The notes: generated by a model from the letters alone, not told the origin. A stretch of DNA of 47,587 nt from PNAI01 sp035501735 (GCA_035501735.1 DATJVR010000038.1:1-47587); one strand, 5' to 3'; positions 34,534-44,370 are shown, counted from the stretch's first letter. Translations and numbers: made by a program.

Positions 34534-35505
34534 ATGAAAATTTCAGTTCCGTTGCTCGCGGCCGCGATCGCAGCCGCCCTTGCCGCCGCGACGCCGTCAG
34601 CGGCCGAGGATTGGCCGACCAAGCCGGTCCACGTCATCACCACCACCAGCGCCGGCGGATTGAGCGACATCTTCATGCGCGCGCTCGGCGATGAGCTGTC
34701 CAAGCGTTGGGGCCAGCCGCTGGTGATCGAAAACCGTCCCGGCGGCAGCCAGAATATCGGCACCCGCGCCTGCACCGAGGCGGCACCCGACGGCTACACC
34801 ATCTGCATCACCAATGCCGACGCCGTCTGCTACAACCAGTTCTTGTTCAAATCGATTCCGTTCGATCCCGACAAGGGACTGCAGCCGATCACCAATCTGT
34901 TCCACCTGATCCATATGCTGGTGGTGAACTCGGATCTCAAGGTGAAAAACGTCGACGAGCTGGTTGCGCTCTCCAAGGCCAAGCCCGGCACGCTGAATTA
35001 TCTCTCGCCCGGCGCCCCCATGGTGCTCTACATGGAGACGCTCAAGAAGGAGAAAGGCGCCGACTGGGTGCGCGTTCCGTTCCGCGGCGGCGGCGAGGCG
35101 GTGAACGCCATCCTCAGCGGCGCGACTCCGATCGCGCTGTTCGGCGAGGGCAACGTGATCGGTCACGTCCGCGCCGGAAAGATGACCGCGCTGCTGATGA
35201 TGAACAACATCAAGTCGCCCAATTTCCCGGATGTGCCGCTGCTGTCCGACACCGGCTACAAGGGCCCGCCTTCGCAGGGCTGGTATGGCCTGTTCGCTCC
35301 CGCCGGCACGCCCAAGGCCATCGTCGACAAGATCAGCAAGGACGTCGCCGCCGTGGTCGCCGATCCCGCGTTCCGCGAGCGCCATCTCACCGCGCGCAGT
35401 CTCGTGCCCGCGATCAACCCGCCGGAAAAATTCGCCGAGGAGATCAAGCGCGACCGCGCCGTCGCGCAGAAGGTGGTCAAGGACGCCGGCCTGGAGCCGC
35501 AGTAA
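34534..35505 (+). CDS. Bug family tripartite tricarboxylate transporter binding protein
   Basis: A second 323-residue Bug protein, 68 bases after the first, same strand and same length. Signal peptide MKISVPLLAAAIAAALAAAT, cleavage near SAA-ED. The mature chain starts DWPTKPVHVITTTSAGGLSD and has VIENRPGGSQNIGTRACTEA, GYTICITNADAV and APAGTPKAIVDKISKDV. The overall order matches its neighbour, but the ligand-loop residues differ, so a tandem duplication with specialisation is likely. AAAGGAC precedes the start. A hairpin with arms ATGTCCGCTT/AAGCGGACAT follows the stop at 35538-35577. Confidence 0.9.
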   Translation: MKISVPLLAAAIAAALAAATPSAAEDWPTKPVHVITTTSAGGLSDIFMRALGDELSKRWGQPLVIENRPGGSQNIGTRACTEAAPDGYTICITNADAVCYNQFLFKSIPFDPDKGLQPITNLFHLIHMLVVNSDLKVKNVDELVALSKAKPGTLNYLSPGAPMVLYMETLKKEKGADWVRVPFRGGGEAVNAILSGATPIALFGEGNVIGHVRAGKMTALLMMNNIKSPNFPDVPLLSDTGYKGPPSQGWYGLFAPAGTPKAIVDKISKDVAAVVADPAFRERHLTARSLVPAINPPEKFAEEIKRDRAVAQKVVKDAGLEPQ

Positions 35506-35537
35506 CCGACTCGCCGGCGATCGAGAGCCTTCGCGCC

Positions 35538-35577
35538 ATGTCCGCTTCCCGTGACGCAAATGGAAGAAAGCGGACAT
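35538..35577. repeat. ATGTCCGCTT inverted repeat after the second Bug gene
   Basis: ATGTCCGCTT (35538-35547) and AAGCGGACAT (35568-35577) are exact inverted repeats with a 20-base spacer. No T-run follows, so it is probably not an efficient terminator. Related GCGGAC-type hairpins recur in genomes of this group, and a fragment (GCGGACGTCCGC, then ACGGACATGC) appears again near 37730-37770, so I read it as a dispersed repeat. Confidence 0.5.
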
Positions 35578-35629
35578 CGCGCTGCTTGGTGCAATCCGTC
35601 GCTAATGACCCGTCAGAGACATGAGCGGC

Positions 35630-35807
35630 TCAAAATTGCTGCTGTGCAACGCTCCTCTCCATAACGGCGGAAAAGTAGTTCTCGTTGAGGCCAATTTCTT
35701 CTGCGAGATAGTGCCTGATCGCCATATTCGACTTGAGAAAATTCAAACATGAAGCGACCGATAGCGCGGTAGGTCTTTTCAGCAGCCTGTTCTTCTTGCT
35801 CGCCCAT
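35630..35807 (-). pseudogene. Frameshifted short hypothetical gene
   Basis: The frame from the ATG at 35807 reads MGEQEEQAAEKTYRAIGRFM then FEFSQVEY and then turns to arginine-rich nonsense. Skipping one base at about 35722-35726 restores a protein-like sequence, AIRHYLAEEIGLNENYFSAV and onward to a stop at 35630-35632. The total of 178 bases is one more than a multiple of three, as expected for a single-base insertion. The joined product of about 58 residues resembles the N-terminus of a helical protein of this group, so it may also be truncated. A sequencing error cannot be excluded. Confidence 0.6.
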
Positions 35808-35816
35808 GTCGGCTAC

Positions 35817-36226
35817 TCACAGCACAATGGACCACAAGAACACCGAAACTAAAAAAATAAGGTTGGCGAATATGCCGTACCGCGGGGGGTGTGTCAGGAG
35901 ATAAAAAGCAACGCCATACACGCACATCACGACCACGCCGCTGTAAATCCAAAAACTGCACCAGAAGTCGAACGGCGCCTGATCGGCAGCCGCAGCATCC
36001 AGGCTAGCAATGTACCGCCGATGCAAAGTGAAAGCATAAGCCAGAAAAGCCCCAAGACGAGGCCGCCAAACGTCAGCTCTACAAGCCGCGTTTGGAAAAG
36101 CTCTGTCGGCCAAGCAGCCCGGACCATAATCCATATCAGCAAAAGGATAATGGCCGTCCGGAATGATATGGCAATGTTCTTAGTACCAACTGACGGATCG
36201 CCTTCCGGCGATGCCACGTCGCTCAT
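35817..36226 (-). pseudogene. Frameshifted membrane protein gene, about four spans
   Basis: From the ATG at 36226 the frame gives two membrane segments (AISFRTAIILLLIWIMVRAA and GGLVLGLFWLMLSLCIGGTL) and then becomes arginine- and serine-rich. In another frame from about 35985 on, two more segments follow (CSFWIYSGVVVMCVYGVAFY and ANLIFLVSVFLWSIVL), ending at 35817. The two halves join near CTGCCGATCAGGCGCC, and the total of 410 bases is not a multiple of three. A single four-span protein broken by a frameshift is the simplest reading. It starts nine bases after the gene at 36236-36793 and seems to belong to the same unit. Confidence 0.6.
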
Positions 36227-36235
36227 GATTCATCC

Positions 36236-36793
36236 TCAGCGTGGCTTCGTTAGCTGCTCAAATCCTAAATCTCTCTCGAAACGCTTGGCAAGCTGCGGGA
36301 AGATATCCGCCAGTGCGATTTCTGCTTTTGCCTGCTGATCGCGAAGCTCCATCCGCTCCGGCCGATCTTCCGAGTAGCCAGTAACGGCTTGAGCCGCCAC
36401 CAGCACGCCGTAGACGCGCTTCTCGATTTCTTCGCAGAACGCCCGCGTCTCAGGTGAGAAGAAGAATCGGGCCTCATCAACCTTCAGACGTAGCTCCTTG
36501 ATTTTTGGGTCCGCAACATTCACTGGCGACTGAGCGAAGATCGTCTCAATGAGCGTCTTCGCCGCCATGTAAATCTCATATCGCTTCTGAAACAGGTCAT
36601 GCTTCAGCTTGTCGTACGCGATATCGAGGTTCGCTTGGGCGATGTCCTTCTGCGCTTCGGCTGTCTTCACTTGAACGCGGGCAATGCGCGTCTGGTCAAT
36701 GCCGAACCCGATCGTCACTCCCGCAGCCGTAAAGGACGCAATCACCGTCGCTATTGGCCCGGCGAACTTCTCAAGAAATTCGAGCCAGCTCAT
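36236..36793 (-). CDS. Hypothetical membrane-anchored protein with long helix
   Basis: A 185-residue protein of unknown function. One N-terminal membrane segment (FAGPIATVIASFTAAGVTIG) is followed by a long, charged helix with heptad-like spacing (TRIARVQVKTAEAQKDIAQA and onward), likely a coiled coil, then a helical C-terminal domain rich in E, K and R. This layout is common among small accessory proteins of rhizobia. It is the first of the three leftward genes, of which the next two appear broken. Base composition is less GC-rich than the housekeeping genes around it, suggesting acquired DNA. Confidence 0.65.
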   Translation of the reverse strand: MSWLEFLEKFAGPIATVIASFTAAGVTIGFGIDQTRIARVQVKTAEAQKDIAQANLDIAYDKLKHDLFQKRYEIYMAAKTLIETIFAQSPVNVADPKIKELRLKVDEARFFFSPETRAFCEEIEKRVYGVLVAAQAVTGYSEDRPERMELRDQQAKAEIALADIFPQLAKRFERDLGFEQLTKPR

Positions 36794-36907
36794 GGCATCT
36801 CGCTATCCATCGTCAGCCGCTTCACCCGGTATTCAGATGGTATGACGACCCGACTTCTGCTGCACCTGCTCACGGCAGGTATTGGCACGTAACCGACTTC
36901 CAATGAT

Positions 36908-36949
36908 GTCGGCTATCCTGACGCTATCGTCGGCTATCCTGACGCTATC
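36908..36949. repeat. Tandem 21-bp duplication
   Basis: The unit GTCGGCTATCCTGACGCTAT plus C occurs twice in exact tandem, 36908-36928 and 36929-36949, in the non-coding space between two leftward hypothetical genes. The copies are identical, so the duplication is recent. Confidence 0.85.
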
Positions 36950-37006
36950 AGGGCAACAGCGGATATCGGCCAATCTGGCCGAAAATGATGCTTCTGACCC
37001 ATCTTG

Positions 37007-37034
37007 ATGCGTTGGGCGGAATGCGTTGGGCGGA
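37007..37034. repeat. Tandem 14-bp duplication
   Basis: ATGCGTTGGGCGGA occurs twice in exact tandem (37007-37020 and 37021-37034), ending just before the stop of the gene at 37037-37516. It is unrelated in sequence to the 21-bp tandem repeat about 60 bases away. Confidence 0.85.
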
Positions 37035-37036
37035 AG

Positions 37037-37516
37037 TCAGCGACCTGCCGTCCCCCATCGGAACGTGTTCACCGCCTGCCAGAAGACTCGATCGTTCTCC
37101 GCCAGCCTACTATTCGGGGTGACGAGCACAATCGTCAGTACTTGCACGCTGACCTTGCCGGGGGGCCAGCACGCGATATAGCGGTTAGTGACCGCCCCCG
37201 ATTGACTGCTTTCTGCAAACCAGCACGTCTGACCGGCAACGGTATATTCTCTTTGCTGCACAATTTTCTCGTCGGGCTGTAAAAAGAAGTGCACGACCTC
37301 TGCGAGCGTTTGAAAGCGCCGATCCTTTAGCTCCATGAGCGAGACACCGAGTGTGCCCATAGAGTTGTCGCCTGCCGGGGAAAAAGTCTCGTTCTCTTTG
37401 TCGGTTGCGCGCCACGCCGCAGGTATGTCGAAGCTGTATCTCTTTGCCGCATCCGTGAACGCGCAAAGCACGACGACCAACGACAAATGGAGCAGTAACT
37501 TATTTATTGCGCGCAC
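37037..37516 (-). CDS. Secreted hypothetical protein, 159 residues
   Basis: An exported protein not assignable to a family. Signal peptide INKLLLHLSLVVVLCAFTDA, then a compact domain beginning RYSFDIPAAWRATDKENETF, a pattern (FDIPAGW...) reminiscent of PsbP-like or DUF1795-type small beta proteins. Two cysteines (GQTCWFAE and YIACWPPG) could pair. The region up to VQVLTIVLVTPNS is beta-rich. It is alone on the minus strand between the tandem-repeat space and the 320-base gap before the hydrolase gene. Confidence 0.6.
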   Translation of the reverse strand: MRAINKLLLHLSLVVVLCAFTDAAKRYSFDIPAAWRATDKENETFSPAGDNSMGTLGVSLMELKDRRFQTLAEVVHFFLQPDEKIVQQREYTVAGQTCWFAESSQSGAVTNRYIACWPPGKVSVQVLTIVLVTPNSRLAENDRVFWQAVNTFRWGTAGR

Positions 37517-37837
37517 GATAAAGCTCGCTTTCGCAATCAGACGAATGGCTCAAAGATGAAGTTACCCGCAGCTTCTGCCGGTCTCAACGAGTAGTTTGAT
37601 TAACGAGGTTATGGCATATTGGATTGTCGCAGAGATCGCTACCCTCTTAGCTGCGCAGCTGCTGCAATACGGTTTCCAAAGGCAACCAAATTGCGCAGCT
37701 GGCACTTGGCCACGTGCTTTGCATGCGTGCGGACGTCCGCTGAGATGCCAAAAACGGACATGCTTGACCGCCGCTGCCCCGTGCGATCGCTCCAATTGCA
37801 GGTTGACGGAATGGTCGACGACGCGCACGCGCGTCGG
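37517..37837. other. Intergenic region without a clear gene
   Basis: A 321-base space between the 159-residue secreted protein gene and the alpha/beta hydrolase gene, both leftward. Short frames exist on both strands but none has start signals or protein-like composition. It contains the palindrome CGGACGTCCG near 37731 and ACGGACATG near 37752, which recall the inverted repeat at 35538-35577 and suggest remnants of a dispersed repeat. Confidence 0.4.
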
Positions 37838-38551
37838 CTACGCCACCTCGATCAAAATCTCTGTCAGCCGTTCCGGCTGATCGACCATCACGTCGTGGCC
37901 GGAATTGACTTCGTAGGTTCGCCATGACGGATCGGGTTTGACCCGCGCGAGCGCCAGATCGAACGCCGGATTGTCGTAGCCCTTCGCGCGCACATAAGTC
38001 TTCTTCGCGATGCGCTCGCGCGCGCCGGTGAGCGTGATCCTGTCGGTGAAGGTCGCGATCGGCTGCGGGCCGCACAAGGCATCAACCCAGGCGGGGTCCT
38101 TCTCGTTGACGCCGAACGCTTCCGCCGACCGCGGCGGAATGCCGATCTCGCCTTTTTGCACGAGGGCCGCTACCGCTTCCTTCACGCCCGGCCGGTTGAC
38201 CTCGACGCACGACTGGCCGTTGTCCGGATAGAACGCATCGAGGAACACGATCGACGAAATCGCCTTCTCCATCGGCTCGGCCACGCCGGAGATGACAAAG
38301 CCCGCATACGAATGCCCGCACAGCACCACATCGCTGAGCCGCTCATACTTGAATATGTTGACGATATCGGTGATGTGCGTCGCAAGCTTGATCGCGCCGC
38401 TCATCAGATGCGCGCGCTCGCCGAGCCCCGTCAGCGTCGGCGCGAAAATCTTGTGCCCGCGCGCTTCGAGCCGGTCCGCCAACCGCCGCCAGCACCAGCC
38501 GCCATGCCACGCGCCATGAACCAGAACGAAGGTTCTCGTCTTTGCAGCCAT
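37838..38551 (-). CDS. Alpha/beta fold hydrolase (EstC/hydroxynitrile lyase-like)
   Basis: A 237-residue cytoplasmic hydrolase. The triad is visible: Ser81 in VVLCGHSYAGFV, Asp105 (FLDAFYPD) or the later acidic residue, and His219 in NSGHDVMVDQPE. The N-terminal FVLVHGAWHGGWCWRRLADR carries the HGAWHGGW oxyanion loop typical of the EstC/plant hydroxynitrile-lyase-like esterases. It probably cleaves a small ester. It is divergent from dnaG with about 200 bases between. Confidence 0.88.
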   Translation of the reverse strand: MAAKTRTFVLVHGAWHGGWCWRRLADRLEARGHKIFAPTLTGLGERAHLMSGAIKLATHITDIVNIFKYERLSDVVLCGHSYAGFVISGVAEPMEKAISSIVFLDAFYPDNGQSCVEVNRPGVKEAVAALVQKGEIGIPPRSAEAFGVNEKDPAWVDALCGPQPIATFTDRITLTGARERIAKKTYVRAKGYDNPAFDLALARVKPDPSWRTYEVNSGHDVMVDQPERLTEILIEVA

Positions 38552-38748
38552 GTCGTTTCATTCCCAATTTTCCGCCACGCTACCCCGCCATTCGAGGCCA
38601 TGCGACGCCTGTGGATAATCAGGAAAATTCCTACGTTCGCGGTCGAATCGCGGCCTCTCCGCACAGCCCCAAACCCAGCCAAATCGCCACCTATGCTACC
38701 CCTGGATGGGCCCACTGAGTGATTCGGCTCGCCGAACGGCTTTGTGAT

Positions 38749-40686
38749 ATGCGCTTTCCGCCTCAATTCCTCGACGAGTTGCGTGCCCGCCTGCCGGTAT
38801 CCGAGGTGGTGGGCCGGCGCGTGAAGCTGAAAAAAGCCGGGCGCGAATGGAAGGGGCTCTCGCCCTTCAACAAGGAGAAGACGCCTTCGTTCACGGTCAA
38901 CGACCAGAAGGGCTTCTATCACGACTTCTCCTCCGGCAAGCACGGCGACATTTTCGCCTTCGTCATGGAGACCGAGGGTGTCACCTTCCCCGAGGCCGTG
39001 GAACGGCTCGCGGGCCTCGCCGGCGTTCTGATGCCCGCCGTGAGCAGGGAAGACGAGGCGCGCGAAGAAAAGCGCAAGACCCTGCACGACGTTCTCGAAC
39101 TCGCCGCCAAATTTTTCGAGGCCGCGCTCGCCGCGCGTGCCGGTGCCAGGGCGCGCGGCTATCTCGCCGACCGCGGCATCGAGCCGGCGACGCAGCTCAA
39201 GTTCCGCCTCGGCTATGCGCCTGCCGAGCGCTTCGCGCTCAAGGAACATCTCGGCCAGCAGGGCGTCTCGGTCGAGGACATGGTCGAAGCCGGCCTTCTG
39301 ATCACCGGCGACGACATTTCGGTGCCTTACGACCGCTTCCGCGAGCGGATCATTTTTCCCATCACCGACTTCCGCAATCGCGTTATCGGCTTCGGCGGCC
39401 GCGCGCTCGATCCCGACGCGCCGGCGAAATATCTCAACTCGCCGGAGACGCCGCTCTTCCACAAAGGCTCCAATCTCTACAACGGCGCCGCCGCCCGCGT
39501 GGCGGCGCATGAGGGCGCAACCGTCATCGCGGTCGAGGGCTACGTCGATGTGATCGCCATGGTGACAGCCGGATTTGCCGCAACTGTTGCGCCGCTCGGC
39601 ACCGCGCTCACCGAAGATCAGCTTGCGTTGCTCTGGAAACTCGCCGACGAGCCGATTTTGTGTTTCGACGGGGATGCCGCCGGCCGCCGCGCGGCTTATC
39701 GCGCAGTCGACCTCGCGATGCCCAAGCTCAAACCCGGCAAGAGCCTGCGTTTCGCGCTGCTGCCCGAAGGCCAAGATCCCGATGATCTCGTCCGCTCCGG
39801 CGGCCGCGCCGCCATGCTGGAAGTGCTCGACGCCGCCTGGCCGCTCGCCGACATGCTCTGGCAGCGCGAGACCGAAAGCGGCGCCTTCGATACGCCCGAG
39901 CGTTGCGCCGCGCTCGAAGCGCGCATTAATGCGGTTGCCGCCTCGATCGGCGACGATTCCGTGCGCAAATATTATCGCCAGGACTTCGAGCAGCGGCTGC
40001 GGCGGCTGCTCGCGCCCGCTCCCGCGCCGCAATTCGCGCCGCGCGAACGCGCGTTCGAGCGCTTCACGCCGCGCAACGCGCAACGCGGCGCTCAGCGCAA
40101 CCGCGGTCCCGAAAGCCGGCCGCCGCTCACGCCGCGCAGCCCGCGGCTGCCCACGAGCCCGATCGTGCGCGGCTTCCGCAGTTCACTGCCGCCGCGCGAG
40201 GCGCTGATCCTGCTCGCCATCATCAATCATCCCTGGCTGCTGGAGACGCATGCCGAGGAATTCGCCGAACTCGAATTCCTCAATCCGGAAGCCGATGCCT
40301 TAAGGCGGGCGCTGCTCGAAGCCGGCGGCGGCCACACGCTTCCCGATGCCCAGGCCCAGCGCGCGCTGTTGCACCAGCGCGGCTTCACCGCCGCACTCGA
40401 CCGCGTCGAGGTCGCGATCACCCATGCCTCCGACTGGCCCGCGCGCGCGGGCGCCGCCGCCGATGATGTGGTGCAGTGGTGGACACACGTCGTTACCTTG
40501 CATCGCAGGCAGCGGACGTTACATAGAGAGCTGAAGGACGCCGAGCGTGCGCTCGGCGAGCAACCGACTGACGCCAATCTGGCCTGGCTGCGGGATGTGC
40601 AGGGTCGGCTCTCGGCACTCGATGGGATGGAGGCCCTGATTGAAGGCTTCGGTCTGTCGTCCGGTCGGCCGGCGCGGAGCCTGTGA
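38749..40686 (+). CDS. dnaG: DNA primase DnaG with degenerate zinc-binding domain
   Basis: A 645-residue primase that makes RNA primers for replication. The start is the ATG at 38749 (MRFPPQFLDELRARLPVSEV); the longer frame from 38719 adds only ten residues. The TOPRIM catalytic core is normal, with VIAVEGYVDVIAM and the acidic LCFDGDAAGRRA. The N-terminal CHC2-type zinc domain keeps its frame (GLSPFNKEKTPSFTVNDQKG, FYHDFSSGKHGD) but the four zinc ligands known from E. coli (C40, H43, C61, C64) align to Ser38, Asn41, Asp59 and Ser62. The C-terminal DnaB-binding helical domain is present. It is followed by rpoD, the conserved macromolecular-synthesis order. Confidence 0.95.
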   Translation: MRFPPQFLDELRARLPVSEVVGRRVKLKKAGREWKGLSPFNKEKTPSFTVNDQKGFYHDFSSGKHGDIFAFVMETEGVTFPEAVERLAGLAGVLMPAVSREDEAREEKRKTLHDVLELAAKFFEAALAARAGARARGYLADRGIEPATQLKFRLGYAPAERFALKEHLGQQGVSVEDMVEAGLLITGDDISVPYDRFRERIIFPITDFRNRVIGFGGRALDPDAPAKYLNSPETPLFHKGSNLYNGAAARVAAHEGATVIAVEGYVDVIAMVTAGFAATVAPLGTALTEDQLALLWKLADEPILCFDGDAAGRRAAYRAVDLAMPKLKPGKSLRFALLPEGQDPDDLVRSGGRAAMLEVLDAAWPLADMLWQRETESGAFDTPERCAALEARINAVAASIGDDSVRKYYRQDFEQRLRRLLAPAPAPQFAPRERAFERFTPRNAQRGAQRNRGPESRPPLTPRSPRLPTSPIVRGFRSSLPPREALILLAIINHPWLLETHAEEFAELEFLNPEADALRRALLEAGGGHTLPDAQAQRALLHQRGFTAALDRVEVAITHASDWPARAGAAADDVVQWWTHVVTLHRRQRTLHRELKDAERALGEQPTDANLAWLRDVQGRLSALDGMEALIEGFGLSSGRPARSL

Positions 40687-40932
40687 CGGTGGACAGCGGT
40701 CACAACCAGAAAGGGAACATCTGTCCCTTTCCCGTTGTATTCGCAGGGTTACCGGGGAGTAAAGGCGGCGCCGCCTTGGCCCCGTGAGACTCAATGCCCC
40801 GAATCGGGGGAAATTCAGGAGCCGCCGCGGCCGAGGGGTGTTTTTTAGCTCGATCAGGTTACGGCGTGACGGTGAGGCGGGCGTGCGATTCGTATCCCTA
40901 TAAGTAGAGGGTACGTATTGGGAGATCAGGTG
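40687..40932 (+). promoter_or_regulatory. dnaG-rpoD intergenic region with hairpins
   Basis: The 246 bases hold AAAGGGA (40710-40716) pairing with TCCCTTT (40724-40730), a CCCCGAATCGGGG palindrome at 40797-40809, and a T-run (TTTTTT, about 40841-40846) after a GC-rich stretch. CTATAAGTAG near 40898-40907 could be the -10 of an rpoD promoter. These are sequence impressions only; the -35 is not clear. Confidence 0.4.
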
Positions 40933-43068
<2,136 letters not shown>

Positions 43069-43073
43069 AAAAG

Positions 43074-43103
43074 CGCAAACTGCGCTCGTTCCTGGACAAT
43101 TAA
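43074..43103 (+). pseudogene. Second copy of the rpoD 3' end
   Basis: CGCAAACTGCGCTCGTTCCT and the following GGACAATTAA encode RKLRSFLDN and a stop, the same peptide as the true end of rpoD 36 bases earlier. The codons differ only silently (CGC for AGA, CGC for CGA, TCG for AGT, TTC for TTT, AAT for AAC). The copy lies after the rpoD stop and out of its frame, so it is not translated as part of rpoD. Its codons match the genome better than those of the first copy. Confidence 0.8.
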
Positions 43104-43117
43104 GCCCAACTCCGTTC

Positions 43118-43175
43118 GTCCCCGCGCAAGCGGGGACCCAGGAAAACAAAGCTGGATTCCCGCTTTCGCGGGAAT
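43118..43175. repeat. Double-hairpin REP-like repeat after rpoD
   Basis: Two perfect 8-bp hairpins: GTCCCCGC (43118-43125) with GCGGGGAC (43130-43137), loop GCAA; and ATTCCCGC (43156-43163) with GCGGGAAT (43168-43175), loop TTTC. The TCCCCGCGCAAGCGGGGA and ATTCCCGCTTTCGCGGGAAT forms are very common dispersed repeats in Proteobacteria. They may also end rpoD transcription. Confidence 0.8.
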
Positions 43176-43196
43176 GAGCGGAAGACTGTATTGCCC

Positions 43197-43910
43197 ATGC
43201 GCATCGCTCTCCTGCAGGACCAGCCGGACTGGCGCGCGCACTTGCCCGCCGTCGAGGAGATTTTCTTCGCCGCGAGCCGCGTGCAGCAATTCCGCGACGA
43301 GGCCGACCGCGCGCGCTTCAAGGCCCGCTGGCTCGGCCGCTATCTCGAACTTTTCCCGCAAAGTTTTTTCGTCGCGCTCGCGCCCGCCCCGGAAACATCT
43401 CATCGCCCTCCCCCTGAAAGGGGGAGGGTCGGGGTGGGGGTCGAGCCTGGCTTTGCCGCTCAACTCCGCCGATCCCATGACCCCCACCCGGCGCTGCGCG
43501 CCGACCTCCCCCTTTCAGGGGGAGGTGAAGAGCAATCGACCGTGCCCACGGAAACCGTCATCGGCTATCTCGCCGGCTGCCTGGAGGACCCGCGCGGCAC
43601 TCCGCTGTTTGCCGATCTCGGCTATTACGCGGCCTTCGGCCCGCTGTGCGACGCCTATCCCGCGCACCTGCACATCAATGTCGCGGCGGCGACGCGCAGC
43701 CAGGGTGTCGGCGCGGCGCTGATCGAGGCCTTCGCGGCGCAATGCAAAGACGCGAAGCTGCCCGGCCTGCACCTCGTCACCAACGAAGGCGCGCGCAACG
43801 TCCGCTTCTACCAGCAGAACGGTTTCAAGGTGCTCGCCACCACGCTCTCGCACGGCACGCCGGTGGTGTTCATGGGGCGGCGGCTCACAAATCAGGGTAG
43901 GGCGGATTAG
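43197..43910 (+). CDS. GNAT family acetyltransferase interrupted in frame by a palindromic repeat
   Basis: A 237-residue N-acetyltransferase. The acetyl-CoA motif is AATRSQGVGAALIEAFAAQC, followed by GLHLVTNEGARNVRFYQQNG and GFKVLATTLSHGTPVVFMGR, the typical C-terminal GNAT strands. N-terminal MRIALLQDQPDWRAHLPAVE and FFVALAP form the first strands. Between them, about residues 70-111 are encoded by a palindromic repeat element (43404-43527) and read SHRPPPERGRVGVGVEPG and so on, low in resemblance to any GNAT. The element keeps the reading frame. The final residues NQGRAD come from another repeat at 43897-43970. The ATG at 43197 is preferred to a TTG at 43191. Two fragments of the 3' end occur downstream. 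Confidence 0.82.
   Translation: MRIALLQDQPDWRAHLPAVEEIFFAASRVQQFRDEADRARFKARWLGRYLELFPQSFFVALAPAPETSHRPPPERGRVGVGVEPGFAAQLRRSHDPHPALRADLPLSGGGEEQSTVPTETVIGYLAGCLEDPRGTPLFADLGYYAAFGPLCDAYPAHLHINVAAATRSQGVGAALIEAFAAQCKDAKLPGLHLVTNEGARNVRFYQQNGFKVLATTLSHGTPVVFMGRRLTNQGRAD
43404..43527. repeat. Palindromic repeat element inside the GNAT gene
   Basis: A symmetric element of about 124 bases. Outer hairpins are CCCTCCCCCT/AGGGGGAGGG (43406-43415 and 43419-43428) and CCTCCCCCT/AGGGGGAGG (43505-43513 and 43517-43525), one in each half in opposite orientation. Between them GGGTGGGGGTC (43432-43442) pairs with GACCCCCACCC (43479-43489). The whole could fold as a cruciform. It resembles dispersed elements of this group, is inserted in the GNAT reading frame and adds about 41 codons without a stop. 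Confidence 0.82.
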
Positions 43911-43970
43911 CGAAGCGTAATCCGCCAACTTCCGCCATACGGCGCAATACGCTTCGCTATTGCGCCCTAC
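43897..43970. repeat. Palindromic repeat at the end of the GNAT gene
   Basis: Outer arms GTAGGGCG (43897-43904) and CGCCCTAC (43963-43970). Inside, GGCGGATTA (43901-43909) pairs with TAATCCGCC (43918-43926) and GGCGCAATA (43941-43949) pairs with TATTGCGCC (43958-43966). The GNAT stop codon TAG at 43908-43910 lies within the first arm, so the repeat supplies the end of that gene. Confidence 0.85.
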
Positions 43971-43993
43971 GCGCTTGGCCGCGCGAAATTCCA

Positions 43994-44151
43994 CCTCATC
44001 CTGAGGAGCCCGCCGAAGCTTCAGCGAAGGCGGGCGTCTCGAAGGATGAGGCCTCATGCACGGATGTCGGGTTTACCCGACATCCGATCAATATGCGCAA
44101 GTCGCCCAAGTCCGACTTGCGACGACGCGCTTCGCGCTCCTCAGCATGAGG
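43994..44151. repeat. Nested palindromic cluster
   Basis: CCTCATCCT (43994-44002) pairs with AGGATGAGG (44043-44051), enclosing CCCGCC/GGCGGG. A perfect 12-bp hairpin follows, CGGATGTCGGGT (44061-44072) with ACCCGACATCCG (44075-44086), then GCAAGTCG (44097-44104) with CGACTTGC (44113-44120). CCTCATG (44052-44058) and CATGAGG (44145-44151) close the outer structure. Such CCTCATCCTGAGG arrays are typical repeats of Bradyrhizobium relatives. Confidence 0.8.
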
Positions 44152-44370
44152 TCGAAGCTGAAGCATTGAGACTCGCATACGCTTTTTCGTCAGTCTCACT
44201 CGACCATTCGGAAAACGTCACAAATGGATTGAGTCTGTCATTATGCAGGTCGGCTTTCCCATCAGCACTTTGCGATTCATTTACCGCAGATATTTTCTTT
44301 GCGGGAAGACTTTGATTTTTGCGCTGCATTACGATGTCCTATCCAATTCTCGTGGTGGCCGCATCGAATT

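Noticed and set aside
33494..35505. The two Bug genes as a full tripartite tricarboxylate transporter
   Set aside because: No TctA or TctB permease gene is present in the window; only binding proteins are seen.
36908..36949. Tandem repeat as a CRISPR-like array
   Set aside because: Only two directly abutting copies without spacers, and no cas gene in the window.
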